From: Actinomycetes bacterium
GTDB lineage: Bacteria > Actinomycetota > Acidimicrobiia > Acidimicrobiales > Palsa-688
Direction of reading: 5' to 3'
Length of the DNA: 34,565 nt
Assembly (NCBI GenBank): GCA_021838445.1
Contig: JAKCDU010000041.1
Location: 1-34,565 of the forward strand
The notes under the pieces are model-generated. The model ran no database searches. It was given only the letters and a program-made list of their open reading frames with translations, and was not told the origin of the DNA. This document shows, in pieces, positions 1-8,305 of the stretch (the first letter of the stretch is position 1; every line of letters begins with the position of its first letter). The position numbers and the translations under genes were made by a program.

Positions 1-1
1 C

Positions 2-127
2 TACTACGGGGCGGACGCGCCTTTCGGTGGCTACAAAGCCAGCGGAATAGGCCGCCAGAACGGTCTGGAGGGCTTCGAGCAGTACACCGAGACCAAGACC
101 CTGTCAGGGCCGCTACCGGCTGAATAG
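2..127 (+). CDS. Aldehyde dehydrogenase, C-terminal end (partial at window edge)
   Basis: Only the last 41 residues are in the window. The reading frame opens with [18 protein letters not shown] and continues [13 protein letters not shown] before a TAG stop. The PFGGYKxSGIGRxxG...YTxxKT pattern is the hallmark C-terminus of NAD(P)-dependent aldehyde dehydrogenases, where it forms the oligomerisation strand. The catalytic Cys and Glu lie upstream of the window, so substrate cannot be judged. The gene converges on the MaoC-type dehydratase/acyl-CoA synthetase pair, with about 44 bases between the stops. That neighbourhood suggests catabolism of an aldehyde that feeds into an acyl-CoA pathway, but this is inference from position only. 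Confidence 0.85.
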   Translation, partial: YYGADAPFGGYKASGIGRQNGLEGFEQYTETKTLSGPLPAE

Positions 128-171
128 GCGGGGGCGGGCAGCCCTTCGTCGTGCCTCGCACGGGCCGGCGC

Positions 172-1341
172 TCAGTCGGTGGGCAACTCGACATCGACCT
201 CGGCGCGGGCCAGGGCAGCGCCGTCCTGATTGGCCATATCCACCGACACGACGACGATGAATCGGCTGCGGCGGCCGCGCCGCTCCTCGCGCCGGTCGGT
301 CACCGTTCCCCGTATGTAGGTGGCGTCACCGGTGAACGCCGGGTTGCGATACTGCGCCTTGGAGTGGGTGATCAAGCCCCACTCGCCGGCCCAGGCCGCC
401 ACATAGTCGAGCACCCAAGCGCCCATCGAGGCGCCGTAGCCGTAGCCGCGGGCCATCCCTACATGACGGGCCCACTGTGGCTGCAGGTGACCCCGCGAGG
501 GACCGTAGTAGGCCCCGTCGGTCAGCTCGGGGTTGACGCGCTCCATGCTCCGGTCGCCCTCGAAGCCGGCCATCTCCTTCGTGTAGCCGAGGTCCTCGGC
601 GGTCTGAGTGGAGGGGCCCTTGCGGGTGGCGCCCCACGTGGTCATCGGGTAGGCCCGCCACTCGGTGGCGAAGCTGGCCAGGCTGTGAGGCCCGAGGACG
701 TTGGTCGCCAGCTCCTGGCCGATGTCGACCGTCGACCACCGCCGGGGCGCATGGCCGAGCGAGCGGATCTGCTCGATGAAGCCCGCTTTCGCCTGCTCCA
801 GCTCGAGTAGCTGCTCGGAGGACCATTCGGGCTCGCCGGGCTGCTCGAAGAGCTTCTGCTCCTTGGCTCGGCGTACCTGGTAGCGGATCGATGTGGACCG
901 CTGCTGGGCGATCCGCTCGCCCTTCTGGTTGATGTATAGGGTGTCGCCGCGCTGGAAGCAGGTCGGTCCGGCGAAACGGGTTTCGGTGACCTTGTAGTCG
1001 TAGGGCATGCGGTGGCACACGAGTCGGTCCCCGGCTTCGATGAGCGGGCCGAAGAACCACCACTCGTCACCGCCGAAGATGAGGTGGGAGTCGGGGATGC
1101 GCCCCACCTGCGCCGGAGCGCACCCGTGGCTGGTGTCGCAGGTCACGGCAAACGACTGCGGCGCCACCAGGCGACCCCATCGGCTGGCCTCGGCCCACTC
1201 CTCGTCGTAGTGCAGCGGGTTGGGGTAGTGCATGGCCTGGACCCAGCGGCGGATGTCGTTGATGGCGACGGCTTCTTTGAGCTCGCCCGGCATCATCGGC
1301 ACTCCCATGTACTGGTCGAGGTCGGATGTATCGAGAGTCAC
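172..1341 (-). CDS. MaoC-type double hot-dog acyl-CoA dehydratase (FAS1-like dehydratase domain)
   Basis: Predicted 389-residue protein. I place the start at the GTG at 1341, because its GTGA overlaps the TGA stop of the upstream ligase; the frame is open further upstream, but only inside that ligase gene. The N-terminal half (MHYPNPLHYDEEWAEASRWG then LVAPQSF) matches the MaoC N-terminal/FAS1-like dehydratase fold, which binds acyl-CoA and hydrates or dehydrates enoyl/3-hydroxyacyl thioesters. The C-terminal quarter (GASMGAWVLDYVAAWAGEWG, then YRNPAFTGDATYIRGTV) looks like the second hot-dog domain. Length fits a double hot-dog enzyme. Coupling to the acyl-CoA synthetase suggests the two act on the same acid: activation, then dehydration or hydration of its CoA ester. 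The acid itself cannot be named. A structural but catalytically inactive hot-dog partner is an alternative. Confidence 0.75.
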   Translation of the reverse strand: MTLDTSDLDQYMGVPMMPGELKEAVAINDIRRWVQAMHYPNPLHYDEEWAEASRWGRLVAPQSFAVTCDTSHGCAPAQVGRIPDSHLIFGGDEWWFFGPLIEAGDRLVCHRMPYDYKVTETRFAGPTCFQRGDTLYINQKGERIAQQRSTSIRYQVRRAKEQKLFEQPGEPEWSSEQLLELEQAKAGFIEQIRSLGHAPRRWSTVDIGQELATNVLGPHSLASFATEWRAYPMTTWGATRKGPSTQTAEDLGYTKEMAGFEGDRSMERVNPELTDGAYYGPSRGHLQPQWARHVGMARGYGYGASMGAWVLDYVAAWAGEWGLITHSKAQYRNPAFTGDATYIRGTVTDRREERRGRRSRFIVVVSVDMANQDGAALARAEVDVELPTD

Positions 1342-2975
1342 CCGGTGTTTCCCTTCGTCTCCAGGCGGCCCAGCACCAGCCGCATCAGTTCGTCGTCGCG
1401 CACCTTGGTGTCGCTGCCGGTCATCGGGATCTCGCCGTCGGCGAAGAAGAGGACCTCCTTCGGCACCTTGTAGGAGGCCACCCGCTCGGCGAGGAACGAC
1501 CGGACCATCGCGGCGTCGGCGGAGAAGCCGTCCTTGATCACGGCGCACAGGACCACCTTCTGGCCCACACGGCGGTCGGGTACCCCGAGGACCCGGGCCA
1601 GTTTGATCGGCGGGCAGGCCCTGAGAGCCACCTCGATCTCGGCGGGGGACACACTGGCGCCCGCTGTCTTTATCATCTCCGATCGCCGGCCCGTCCAGTG
1701 CACAAATCCGTCGTCGTCGAAGAAGCCGAGGTCGCCCGTCCGGAAAAAGCCGTCACGGTCGAAGCAGTCCCGGCGGTCGTAGCCGACGTAGCCCATCATG
1801 AGGGTGGGGCCGTCGATGGTCAGCTCGCCGACCTGGTTGGGGCCGAGCTCGTGGCCGTCATCGGGGTCGATCACCCGCAGCCGGCTGCCGGGAAGCAGCC
1901 GGCCGCTGCTGGATCGCAGCAGGTGGCGCGGCGTGTCATAGCGGTGGGTGGCGAAGCCGGTGCAGGTCTCGGACAGGCCCCAGGCGACCGGCATGCTCCA
2001 GTCGGTGTCGGGTTCGGTGACACTCGGGTGGCGGGCGAAGGCCGATTTGCCGAAGACGCAGCGTAGCGACGACAGATCGGCGCCGGGCCACCCGGGGTGC
2101 TCCTCGAGGGCGGCCGTCTGGTGGGGGAGGGTGTAGGGCTCGGTGACCCGCTCCTCGGCGATGAGCTCGATCGCCCGGCCGGGGTCGAACCACTCCTGCA
2201 TCACCCAGCAACCGCCGGCGGCCAGGGTGGCTCCCATCGCCGTGTTGAGGCCGGCGGTCCAGAACATCGGCAGGCTGGTCCACAGCCGGGTCGCCGGGTG
2301 GCGGCCGAAGACGCCAGCCTGGAGCCAGAACTGCATGGTGGGAGCCCGGTGGCAGTGCAGAACCCCCTTGGGTTGCTTCGTGGTCCCCGAGCTGTAGATG
2401 ATCAGCCCTTGGTCGGAGGGCACGATCTGTTCGGCACGGGCTCGGATGATGGACCGGTCTGTGCCTGCGCCGGAGCCGGTCCAGTCGTCCCAGTCCTCCC
2501 CGACGGCCACGACGCGGCGTAGGTAGGGGAGCGACGGAGCCAACGAACGCACCTCGTCGCCGTAGCGCCGGGACCTCATCACGGACTGCGTGAGCACGGT
2601 GTCGACGGCCGAGTGGGCCAAGAAGAACCCGATCTCGGGCGGCGGGGAGAAGGTGGGGATCGGTACGGCCACGGCTCCAGCCAGTGCCGCACCGAAGAGG
2701 GCAGCCACCGCCTCGGGGCGGTTGCCCATGAGGATCCCGACTCGGCTGAAGCGGGCGGTTCCCCCCGCCACGAGGGCGGCGGCCACCCGTTCGGCCTCTT
2801 CCCGCACGTCCCGGTAGGTCCAGCGTTGCCCTTCGAACACGAGTGCTTCCCGCTCGGGCCAGCGGCCGGTGACCTCGTAGAGGAACCCTCCCAGCGTGAG
2901 CGCCCCGACGCCGTCGGCGTCGCAGAGCGGACGGCTCTCCAGTACCGTCACCGGCCCCGCCCTGCGCCGCCCCAC
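1338..2975 (-). CDS. Acyl-CoA synthetase (AMP-dependent ligase)
   Basis: About 545 residues, the normal length for an ANL-superfamily acyl-CoA ligase. Visible motifs in order are the ATP-binding loop YSSGTTKQPKGV (about residues 194-205), the adenine-binding WGLSETC, the hinge region FRTGDLGFFDDDGFVHWTGR, and a C-terminal lysine region TGSDTKVRDDEL in place of the usual SGK. It would activate a carboxylic acid with ATP and CoA. General resemblance is to cyclohexanecarboxylate/medium-chain acyl-CoA ligases; the substrate is unknown. The start is uncertain: GTG at 2975 gives the full ORF, while GTG at 2951 (VTVLESRPLC) is also possible, and neither has a strong Shine-Dalgarno. The stop overlaps the dehydratase start (GTGA), so the two are cotranslated. 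The gene is divergent from the amidohydrolase. Confidence 0.88.
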   Translation of the reverse strand: MGRRRAGPVTVLESRPLCDADGVGALTLGGFLYEVTGRWPEREALVFEGQRWTYRDVREEAERVAAALVAGGTARFSRVGILMGNRPEAVAALFGAALAGAVAVPIPTFSPPPEIGFFLAHSAVDTVLTQSVMRSRRYGDEVRSLAPSLPYLRRVVAVGEDWDDWTGSGAGTDRSIIRARAEQIVPSDQGLIIYSSGTTKQPKGVLHCHRAPTMQFWLQAGVFGRHPATRLWTSLPMFWTAGLNTAMGATLAAGGCWVMQEWFDPGRAIELIAEERVTEPYTLPHQTAALEEHPGWPGADLSSLRCVFGKSAFARHPSVTEPDTDWSMPVAWGLSETCTGFATHRYDTPRHLLRSSSGRLLPGSRLRVIDPDDGHELGPNQVGELTIDGPTLMMGYVGYDRRDCFDRDGFFRTGDLGFFDDDGFVHWTGRRSEMIKTAGASVSPAEIEVALRACPPIKLARVLGVPDRRVGQKVVLCAVIKDGFSADAAMVRSFLAERVASYKVPKEVLFFADGEIPMTGSDTKVRDDELMRLVLGRLETKGNTG

Positions 2976-3122
2976 CGTTCGGATCGATCAAGCCTGGCCG
3001 GGCCCACTGCCACGGCGGCCATCGTAAGCCGGCCGGGCCCGGCCGGGTCGATCCGGTGACCGTCGGGCGCCGGCGGGGTAGCGTGGGCACACCCACCTTC
3101 GGTGTCGGGAGCGGAGGGTCCA

Positions 3123-4793
3123 GTGCGAGACGAATCGATTCTCATCCGGGGCGGCACGGTCGTAGACGGGACCGGCCGGGACCGCTTCGAAGCGGATGTG
3201 GCGGTGCGCGGTGGACGCATCGTCGGCCTCGGACCCGACGCCGGGGGCGCCCTCGACGGCCCGGTCCGCACCCTCGACGCGTCGGGCCAGGTGGTGGCCC
3301 CCGGCTTCATCGACATCCACACCCATTACGACGCCCAGGTCTTCTGGGATCCCTGGCTCACCCCCTCGGCCTTCCACGGGGTGACGACGGTGGTAGCCGG
3401 GAACTGCGGTTTCTCCATCGCCCCCACTCGACCCGAGGGCGTGGACCTTCTGGCCCGCACGCTCCAGCACGTCGAGGACATGAGCTTCGACACTCTCGCC
3501 GCGGGCGTCCCGTGGGGCGAGTTCCAGACCTTCCCCCAGTACCTCGACTCCGTGGCGCGGCGGGGCGTGGGACTCAACTACGGCTGCTACGTGGGGCACA
3601 CCGCCGTCCGCCTGTACGTGATGGGGGAGGAGGCCTACCAACGGGAACCGGGCCCCGACGAGTTGCGGGCCATGCAGGAAGTGGTGGCCGACGCCGTCGA
3701 CGCCGGTGCCATCGGGTTCGCCTCTAGTTCCTCACCGACTCACAACGGCGACCGGGGCCGCCCGGTCCCGTCCCGGCTCGCCGGCATCGACGAGCTGCGA
3801 GCCCTCCTCGAACCGCTGCGGGCCCGCCGGCGGGGGGTCGTCGCGTTGCTGCCCGGCGGGGTGATCAAGCACCATGAGATGTTCGACCTCCAGCGTCACG
3901 TCGGTCGGCCCTTCACCTGGACCGCCCTCCTGACGGTGGCCGGTCGTCCCTACCACGAGCGGGTGATCGCCGAGCACGAGGCGGCGTGGGCCGACGGGGT
4001 CGAGGTGTGGCCCCAGGTATCGTGCCGTCCTCTGGTGTTCCAGATGAACCTGGCCGAGCCCTTCACGTTGAACATGCGACCGCCCTTTGCCGCTCTCATG
4101 GGGTTGGCGCGAGAGGAGCGAATCGCCGCCTACCGTGACCCGGTGTGGCGGTCGGGGGCCTGGGCCGACGTCGAGACGAACTTCAACTGGCGGTCATTGT
4201 CGGTGGCCGAGTCCGACCGCCACCCCGAGTTGGTCGGCCGGGCCGTCCTGGACCTGGCCGCGGAGCGGGGTGGGACCGCCCTCGACGTGGTGCTGGACCT
4301 GTCGCTCGAGGACGGACTGACGACGCGCTTCTGGTCGGTGCTGGCCAATGACGACCCCGACGGCATCGCCTGGCTGTTGCCCCGCGACCACGTCCTGCTC
4401 GGCCTCGCCGACTCCGGAGCCCACGTCTCGCAGCTGTGCGACGCATGCTTTGCCACCGACCTACTCGGCAACTGGGTCCGGGGACGGCAGATCATGAGCC
4501 TCGAACGGGCCGTCCACAAGCTGACCGGTGAGCCGGCCGCGGTGTTCGGTTTGGTCGAGCGGGGCACGCTGGCGCCCGGCCAGGCCGCCGACATCTGCGT
4601 GTTCGACCCCTCGACGATCGGTCCCGGACCGCTGCGGCGGGTGCGCGACTTCCCCGCCGGGGGAGAGAGGCTGACCGCCGACTCCCCCGAAGGAATGAGC
4701 CACGTGCTGGTCAACGGTACGCCGATCCGCCTCGACGGCGCTCCCTGCGCCGAGGGGCTGGAGTCGCGTCCCGGCTCGGTCCTGCGGGGCTAG
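3123..4793 (+). CDS. N-acyl-D-amino-acid deacylase (D-aminoacylase-type amidohydrolase)
   Basis: 556 residues from the GTG at 3123, which has GGAGGG four bases upstream; an in-frame GTG at 3102 is an alternative. The N-terminal strand-rich domain (ILIRGGTVVDGTGRD) is followed by the metal site PGFIDIHTHYD (His66, His68) and by VVAGNCGFSIAP, whose Cys95 matches the zinc-ligand cysteine of D-aminoacylases. The late metal/catalytic Asp is in LADSGAHV. The C-terminus (LAPGQAADICVFD) is the usual closing sheet of composite-domain amidohydrolases. These enzymes hydrolyse N-acyl-D-amino acids or related amides in the cytoplasm. Related sequences include dihydroorotase-like and hydantoinase-like proteins, so the exact substrate is uncertain. 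It stands alone between the divergent ligase and map. Confidence 0.85.
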   Translation: MRDESILIRGGTVVDGTGRDRFEADVAVRGGRIVGLGPDAGGALDGPVRTLDASGQVVAPGFIDIHTHYDAQVFWDPWLTPSAFHGVTTVVAGNCGFSIAPTRPEGVDLLARTLQHVEDMSFDTLAAGVPWGEFQTFPQYLDSVARRGVGLNYGCYVGHTAVRLYVMGEEAYQREPGPDELRAMQEVVADAVDAGAIGFASSSSPTHNGDRGRPVPSRLAGIDELRALLEPLRARRRGVVALLPGGVIKHHEMFDLQRHVGRPFTWTALLTVAGRPYHERVIAEHEAAWADGVEVWPQVSCRPLVFQMNLAEPFTLNMRPPFAALMGLAREERIAAYRDPVWRSGAWADVETNFNWRSLSVAESDRHPELVGRAVLDLAAERGGTALDVVLDLSLEDGLTTRFWSVLANDDPDGIAWLLPRDHVLLGLADSGAHVSQLCDACFATDLLGNWVRGRQIMSLERAVHKLTGEPAAVFGLVERGTLAPGQAADICVFDPSTIGPGPLRRVRDFPAGGERLTADSPEGMSHVLVNGTPIRLDGAPCAEGLESRPGSVLRG

Positions 4794-4823
4794 AACCGGG
4801 AGGCTGCGACCGGCGCCCGGTTC
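4793..4823 (+). terminator. Hairpin after the D-aminoacylase gene
   Basis: An 8-bp perfect stem pairs 4793-4800 (GAACCGGG, including the last base of the stop codon) with 4816-4823 (CCCGGTTC), with a 15-base loop. There is no clear T-run after it. It may be a GC-rich factor-assisted terminator that separates the catabolic gene from map. Confidence 0.35.
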
Positions 4824-4900
4824 CGGGGGCCCCAGCCCCATGGGGAGGCATCGGTTCGGGCCGGGCTGCTTCGGACCCGGGGGCACCTAGCATGGGGTGG

Positions 4901-5641
4901 GTGAAGAGGTCGGCGTCGGAGATCGCCAAGATGCGCCGGGCCGGGCGGGTCGTCGCCGAGATGCACGAGGCGACCCGGGCCGCCGCTCGGGAGGGGGCCA
5001 CGACGGCTGACCTCGACCGGGCGGCGCGAGCCGTGCTCGACCGGCGCGGGGCGCGGTCCAACTTCTTGAACTATCACGGCTTCCCGGCGGTCATCTGCGC
5101 CTCACCCAACGATGTGGTCGTGCACGGCATCCCCGGCCCCTACCGGCTGAAAGAGGGCGACATCGTCTCGATCGACTGCGGGGCCATCGTGGAGGGTTAC
5201 CACGGCGATGCCGCCTTCACCATGGGCATTGGGGCGATCGCCCCCGCAGCCCGGCGCCTACTGGAGGTGACCGAGGCCAGCCTGTGGGCCGGCATCGAGC
5301 AGATGCGCGCCGGGAACCGCCTCAACCACATCGGCCGGGCGGTGCAGGAGGTGGCCGAGAAGGCCGGCTTCTCCGTCGTGCGGGAATACACTGGGCACGG
5401 CATAGGAACAGCCATGCACGAGGACCCCAGCGTGCCGAACTACTACCCCGGTCACCCCGGGCCCCTCCTGCAGCCCGGGATGGTCCTGGCCGTGGAGCCC
5501 ATGGTCAATGCCGGGCGATCCGGTACCCGCACCCTCGACGACGGCTGGAGCGTGGTGACCATCGACGGTGGCCTGTCGGCCCACTTCGAGCACACCATCG
5601 CCGTCACCGAGGACGGCCCTGAGGTGCTCACCCGTCTCTGA
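4901..5641 (+). CDS. map: Methionine aminopeptidase type I
   Basis: Removes the initiator methionine from new proteins. I choose the GTG at 4901 (246 residues, beginning KRSASEIAKMRRAG), because bacterial type I enzymes start close to this motif. A TAGCAT that could be a -10 box lies at 4888-4893, overlapping the alternative ATG at 4892. All five metal ligands are visible: Asp92 (SIDCG), Asp103 (HGDAAF), His166 (GHGIGTAMHE), Glu199 (AVEPMVN) and Glu230 (FEHTIAVTE). There is no N-terminal extension with an SH3/zinc-finger motif. In most bacteria map sits between adk and infA; here neither is adjacent, and the next gene is rpmJ 159 bases on. Confidence 0.95.
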   Translation: MKRSASEIAKMRRAGRVVAEMHEATRAAAREGATTADLDRAARAVLDRRGARSNFLNYHGFPAVICASPNDVVVHGIPGPYRLKEGDIVSIDCGAIVEGYHGDAAFTMGIGAIAPAARRLLEVTEASLWAGIEQMRAGNRLNHIGRAVQEVAEKAGFSVVREYTGHGIGTAMHEDPSVPNYYPGHPGPLLQPGMVLAVEPMVNAGRSGTRTLDDGWSVVTIDGGLSAHFEHTIAVTEDGPEVLTRL

Positions 5642-5699
5642 GGCCCCAGACGTCGAGCAGCCCCGGGTCCGGTGCCCCGGGTCGAGATCGAGGGCGCGA

Positions 5700-5729
5700 T
5701 TTACGAATGGGCTCAGATACGTGTAGCAT
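5700..5729 (+). promoter_or_regulatory. Predicted promoter of the rpmJ-rpoA operon
   Basis: TTTACG (5700-5705) and TAGCAT (5724-5729) are separated by 18 bases, as expected for a housekeeping sigma factor. Transcription would begin near 5736, just before the hairpin at 5743-5761 and about 65 bases ahead of rpmJ. The spacing mirrors that of the rplM promoter. Confidence 0.5.
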
Positions 5730-5742
5730 TATCCCCCGGCCT

Positions 5743-5761
5743 GGCGCGCCTTCAGCGCGCC
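5743..5761 (+). promoter_or_regulatory. Leader hairpin of the rpmJ operon
   Basis: Perfect inverted repeat GGCGCGC (5743-5749), loop CTTCA, GCGCGCC (5755-5761). It starts 13 bases after the predicted -10, so it would lie almost at the 5' end of the mRNA. No T-run follows. It could be a 5' stabilising stem, a ribosomal-protein binding site, or a DNA operator; it could also end map transcripts. A comparable hairpin at the same distance is found before rplM. Confidence 0.5.
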
Positions 5762-5800
5762 GCGTGGCGACCCATTGAGGAAGCTCCGAATGGAGACACG

Positions 5801-5914
5801 GTGAAAGTACGTCCAAGCGTAAAAGCGATCTGTGAGCACTGTAAGGTGATACGCCGCCACGGTCGTGTGATGGTGATCTGCACCAACCCCCGGCACAAGC
5901 AGCGGCAGGGCTAG
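5801..5914 (+). CDS. rpmJ: 50S ribosomal protein L36 (bL36)
   Basis: A 37-residue protein starting at the GTG at 5801 ([18 protein letters not shown]). GGAG at 5792-5795 is a well-spaced ribosome-binding site. The zinc ribbon is complete (Cys11, Cys14, Cys27, His32), so this is the zinc-binding form of L36. A longer frame beginning at 5672 is open, but only the last 37 codons resemble the family. It is the first gene of the operon, four bases before rpsM. infA, which normally precedes rpmJ, is not present. Confidence 0.96.
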   Translation: MKVRPSVKAICEHCKVIRRHGRVMVICTNPRHKQRQG

Positions 5915-5918
5915 GGAC

Positions 5919-6299
5919 ATGGCGCGAATCGCTGGAGTAGACATCCCCCGAGAGAAGCGTCTCGGTACGTCGCTCACCTATATCTTCGGTATCGGCGACA
6001 CCACCGCCGTCCAGGTTTGCGAGGGCACCGGTATCGACCCGGCCACCCGGGTTCGCGACCTCACCGACGAGGAGGTCACCCGCCTCCGCAACTGGATCGA
6101 CGCCAATCTGAAGGTCGAGGGTGACCTGCGGAGAGACGTCAGCCAGGACATCAAGCGCAAGATGGAGATCGGCTCCTACCAGGGGATCCGACACCGCCGT
6201 GGTCTGCCCGTGCACGGCCAGCGCACCCACACCAACGCTCGTACCCGCAAGGGTCCGAAGAAGACCGTCGCCGGAAAGAAGAAGGTTCGTAAGCACTGA
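5919..6299 (+). CDS. rpsM: 30S ribosomal protein S13 (uS13)
   Basis: 126 residues, beginning [16 protein letters not shown] with the conserved [10 protein letters not shown] helix-hairpin-helix region. It ends in the basic tail that contacts the P-site tRNA ([20 protein letters not shown], then a lysine-rich end). Length and motifs are normal for the family. It sits in the head of the 30S subunit. It is the second gene of the rpmJ-rpsM-rpsK-rpsD-rpoA-rplQ operon, and AGGG just upstream of the ATG serves as ribosome-binding site. Confidence 0.98.
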   Translation: MARIAGVDIPREKRLGTSLTYIFGIGDTTAVQVCEGTGIDPATRVRDLTDEEVTRLRNWIDANLKVEGDLRRDVSQDIKRKMEIGSYQGIRHRRGLPVHGQRTHTNARTRKGPKKTVAGKKKVRKH

Positions 6300-6317
6300 T
6301 GGCTCTCTCGAAGTCCA

Positions 6318-6716
6318 ATGGCTAAGCCCAAACCGGGCGGTCGCCGCCCCCGTCGCCGCGAGCGTAAGAACGTCACCTACGGGGTGGCGCACATCAAGAG
6401 CTCGTTCAACAACACCATCGTTTCGATCAGCGACCCCGAGGGCAACGTGCTCGCTTGGGCCTCGGCCGGCAACGTCGGCTTCAAGGGCTCCCGAAAGTCG
6501 ACTCCTTTCGCCGCTCAGCTCGCCGCTGAGGCGTGCGCCCGCCGGGCCATGGAGCACGGTGTCCGCAAGGTCGAGGTGCTGGTCAAAGGTCCCGGTTCGG
6601 GGCGTGAGACTGCTATCCGCAGCCTGATGAACACCGGCATCGAAGTCGCCGGCATCAAGGACGTGACGCCCATCCCCCACAACGGTTGCCGCCCCAAGAA
6701 GCGGCGACGGGTCTAG
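6318..6716 (+). CDS. rpsK: 30S ribosomal protein S11 (uS11)
   Basis: 132 residues. The core [20 protein letters not shown] and the C-terminal [15 protein letters not shown] are diagnostic. S11 lies on the 30S platform and helps shape the mRNA exit/Shine-Dalgarno helix. It follows rpsM by 18 bases, and its stop overlaps the Shine-Dalgarno of rpsD. The basic N-terminal tail ([16 protein letters not shown]) is typical of the family. Confidence 0.98.
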   Translation: MAKPKPGGRRPRRRERKNVTYGVAHIKSSFNNTIVSISDPEGNVLAWASAGNVGFKGSRKSTPFAAQLAAEACARRAMEHGVRKVEVLVKGPGSGRETAIRSLMNTGIEVAGIKDVTPIPHNGCRPKKRRRV

Positions 6717-6727
6717 GAGGTCAGGCC

Positions 6728-7354
6728 ATGGCCCGCTACACCGGTCCGGTTTGCCGCTTGTGCCGCCGGGAGAAGATGAAGCTGTTCCTCAAGGGACCCA
6801 AGTGCGATTCGATGAAGTGCCCCATCGAGCGTCGCCCCTACCCGCCCGGTGAGCACGGCCGGGACCGCATGCGCCAAGGGTCGGAGTACCTGACCCAGCT
6901 GCGGGAGAAGCAGAAGGCTCGTCGCATCTATGGCGTCCTCGAGAAGCAGTTCCACAACCTCTACGAGGAAGCCAACCGCCAGCAGGGCATCACCGGCGAG
7001 AACCTGCTGCGCATGCTCGAGTTGCGACTCGACAATGTCGCTTTCCGGGCCGGTTGGGGAGCCAGCCGGGCCCAGGCCCGTCAGTTCGTCCGCCACGGCC
7101 ACGTCCTGGTGAACGGCAAGCGGGTGACGATCCCCTCCTACCGGGTCCGCAAGGGCGACACAGTGGCCCTCAAGGGCAAGTCCCGGGACATGATCGTGAT
7201 CCGCCACAACCTCGACACCCTCGAGCGGCAGGTGCCGCCCTGGCTGGAGACCGCGGCCGAGGGCCACGAGGTCACCGTCCTCGATCAGCCGCTCCGTGAC
7301 CACATCGACGTTCCGGTGCGCGAGTCGCTGATCGTCGAGCTCTACTCCAAGTAG
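6728..7354 (+). CDS. rpsD: 30S ribosomal protein S4 (uS4), zinc-binding form
   Basis: 208 residues from the ATG at 6728, with a perfect AGGAGG (6715-6720) seven bases before it; an upstream in-frame ATG at 6686 lies inside rpsK and is rejected. The N-terminus has four cysteines (Cys9, Cys12, Cys26, Cys31) in the zinc-finger arrangement of C+ S4 proteins. The S4 RNA-binding domain is seen as LRLDNVAFRAGWGASRAQAR and VLVNGKRVTIPSYRVRKGD. S4 starts 16S assembly, and in some bacteria represses its own operon through a leader structure, which makes the hairpin before rpmJ worth noting. Confidence 0.98.
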   Translation: MARYTGPVCRLCRREKMKLFLKGPKCDSMKCPIERRPYPPGEHGRDRMRQGSEYLTQLREKQKARRIYGVLEKQFHNLYEEANRQQGITGENLLRMLELRLDNVAFRAGWGASRAQARQFVRHGHVLVNGKRVTIPSYRVRKGDTVALKGKSRDMIVIRHNLDTLERQVPPWLETAAEGHEVTVLDQPLRDHIDVPVRESLIVELYSK

Positions 7355-7362
7355 GAACCCTC

Positions 7363-8304
7363 ATGCTGATCATTCAAAGACCGACCGTAGAAGCGCTGGG
7401 CGAGGCTTCTGGCAATCGCCAGCGCTTCGCTATCGGCCCCCTCGAGCCCGGCTTCGGCCACACCCTCGGGGTGGCGCTGCGCCGCACCCTCCTGTCGTCC
7501 ATTCCCGGGGCGGCGGTGACGCAGGTTCGCTTCGACGAGGCGCTCCACGAGTTCACGACCCTGCCCGGGGTCAAGGAGGACGTCACCGAGATCATCCTCA
7601 ACCTGAAGGACATCGTGCTGTCGGTCTACTCCGACGAGCCGGTGACCCTCCGCCTCGACGTGCGGGGGCCGGCGACGGTCACCGCCGGTGACATCGTCAC
7701 CACCAGCGACGTCGAGGTCCTCAATCCCGAGCTGGTCCTCGCCACGCTGAGCGGCAAGGGCCGGCTGGCGTGTGACCTCACCGTCGAGCGGGGCCGCGGT
7801 TACGCCTCGGCCGACCGCAACAAGCGCTCGGCCACCATTGGCGTGATCCCTGTCGACTCCATCTTCTCGCCCATCCGGGTCGCCGCATTCAGCGTCGAGC
7901 CCACCCGGGTGGAGCAGTCGACCAACTACGACCGCCTCGTGCTGGACGTCACCACCGACGGGTCCATCACGCCGAGCGACGCCCTGGCGTCGGCCGGTGA
8001 CACGCTGCGATCCCTGGTGGGGTTGGTGGCCGACATGAGCGACAATCCCCAGGGTCTCGAGCTCGGCGATGTCGGCACGGCCATCAGCGGTTCCCCGGAC
8101 CTGGATCTGCCCATCGAGGACCTCGATCTGTCCGAGCGGCCCCGAAACTGCCTGAAGCGGGCCCAGGTCAACACGGTCGGGGAGCTCGTGCTCAAGACCG
8201 AGGACGACCTGCTGGCCATAACCAACTTCGGTCAGAAGTCCCTCGACGAGGTGCTACAGAAGCTCGACGAGCGCGGTTTGTCGCTGCGTAGCAAGGAAGG
8301 TTGA
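7363..8304 (+). CDS. rpoA: DNA-directed RNA polymerase subunit alpha
   Basis: 313 residues, standard for actinomycete alpha subunits. The N-terminal assembly domain is seen in RFAIGPLEPGFGHTLGVALR and RRTLLSSIPGAAVT. The middle part (VTTDGSITPSDALASAGDTL) is typical. After an acidic linker, the C-terminal DNA- and activator-binding domain follows (LSERPRNCLKRAQVNTVGEL, then NFGQKSLDEV with a lysine-rich end). AGGAA lies upstream of the ATG. It is eight bases after rpsD and one base before rplQ. Confidence 0.98.
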   Translation: MLIIQRPTVEALGEASGNRQRFAIGPLEPGFGHTLGVALRRTLLSSIPGAAVTQVRFDEALHEFTTLPGVKEDVTEIILNLKDIVLSVYSDEPVTLRLDVRGPATVTAGDIVTTSDVEVLNPELVLATLSGKGRLACDLTVERGRGYASADRNKRSATIGVIPVDSIFSPIRVAAFSVEPTRVEQSTNYDRLVLDVTTDGSITPSDALASAGDTLRSLVGLVADMSDNPQGLELGDVGTAISGSPDLDLPIEDLDLSERPRNCLKRAQVNTVGELVLKTEDDLLAITNFGQKSLDEVLQKLDERGLSLRSKEG

Positions 8305-8305
8305 C

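Noticed and set aside
5672-5800. N-terminal extension of rpmJ from the in-frame GTG at 5672, or a remnant of infA
   Set aside because: The extra residues match neither L36 nor IF1, the segment contains the promoter and hairpin, and GTG at 5801 has a good ribosome-binding site and gives the exact family length.
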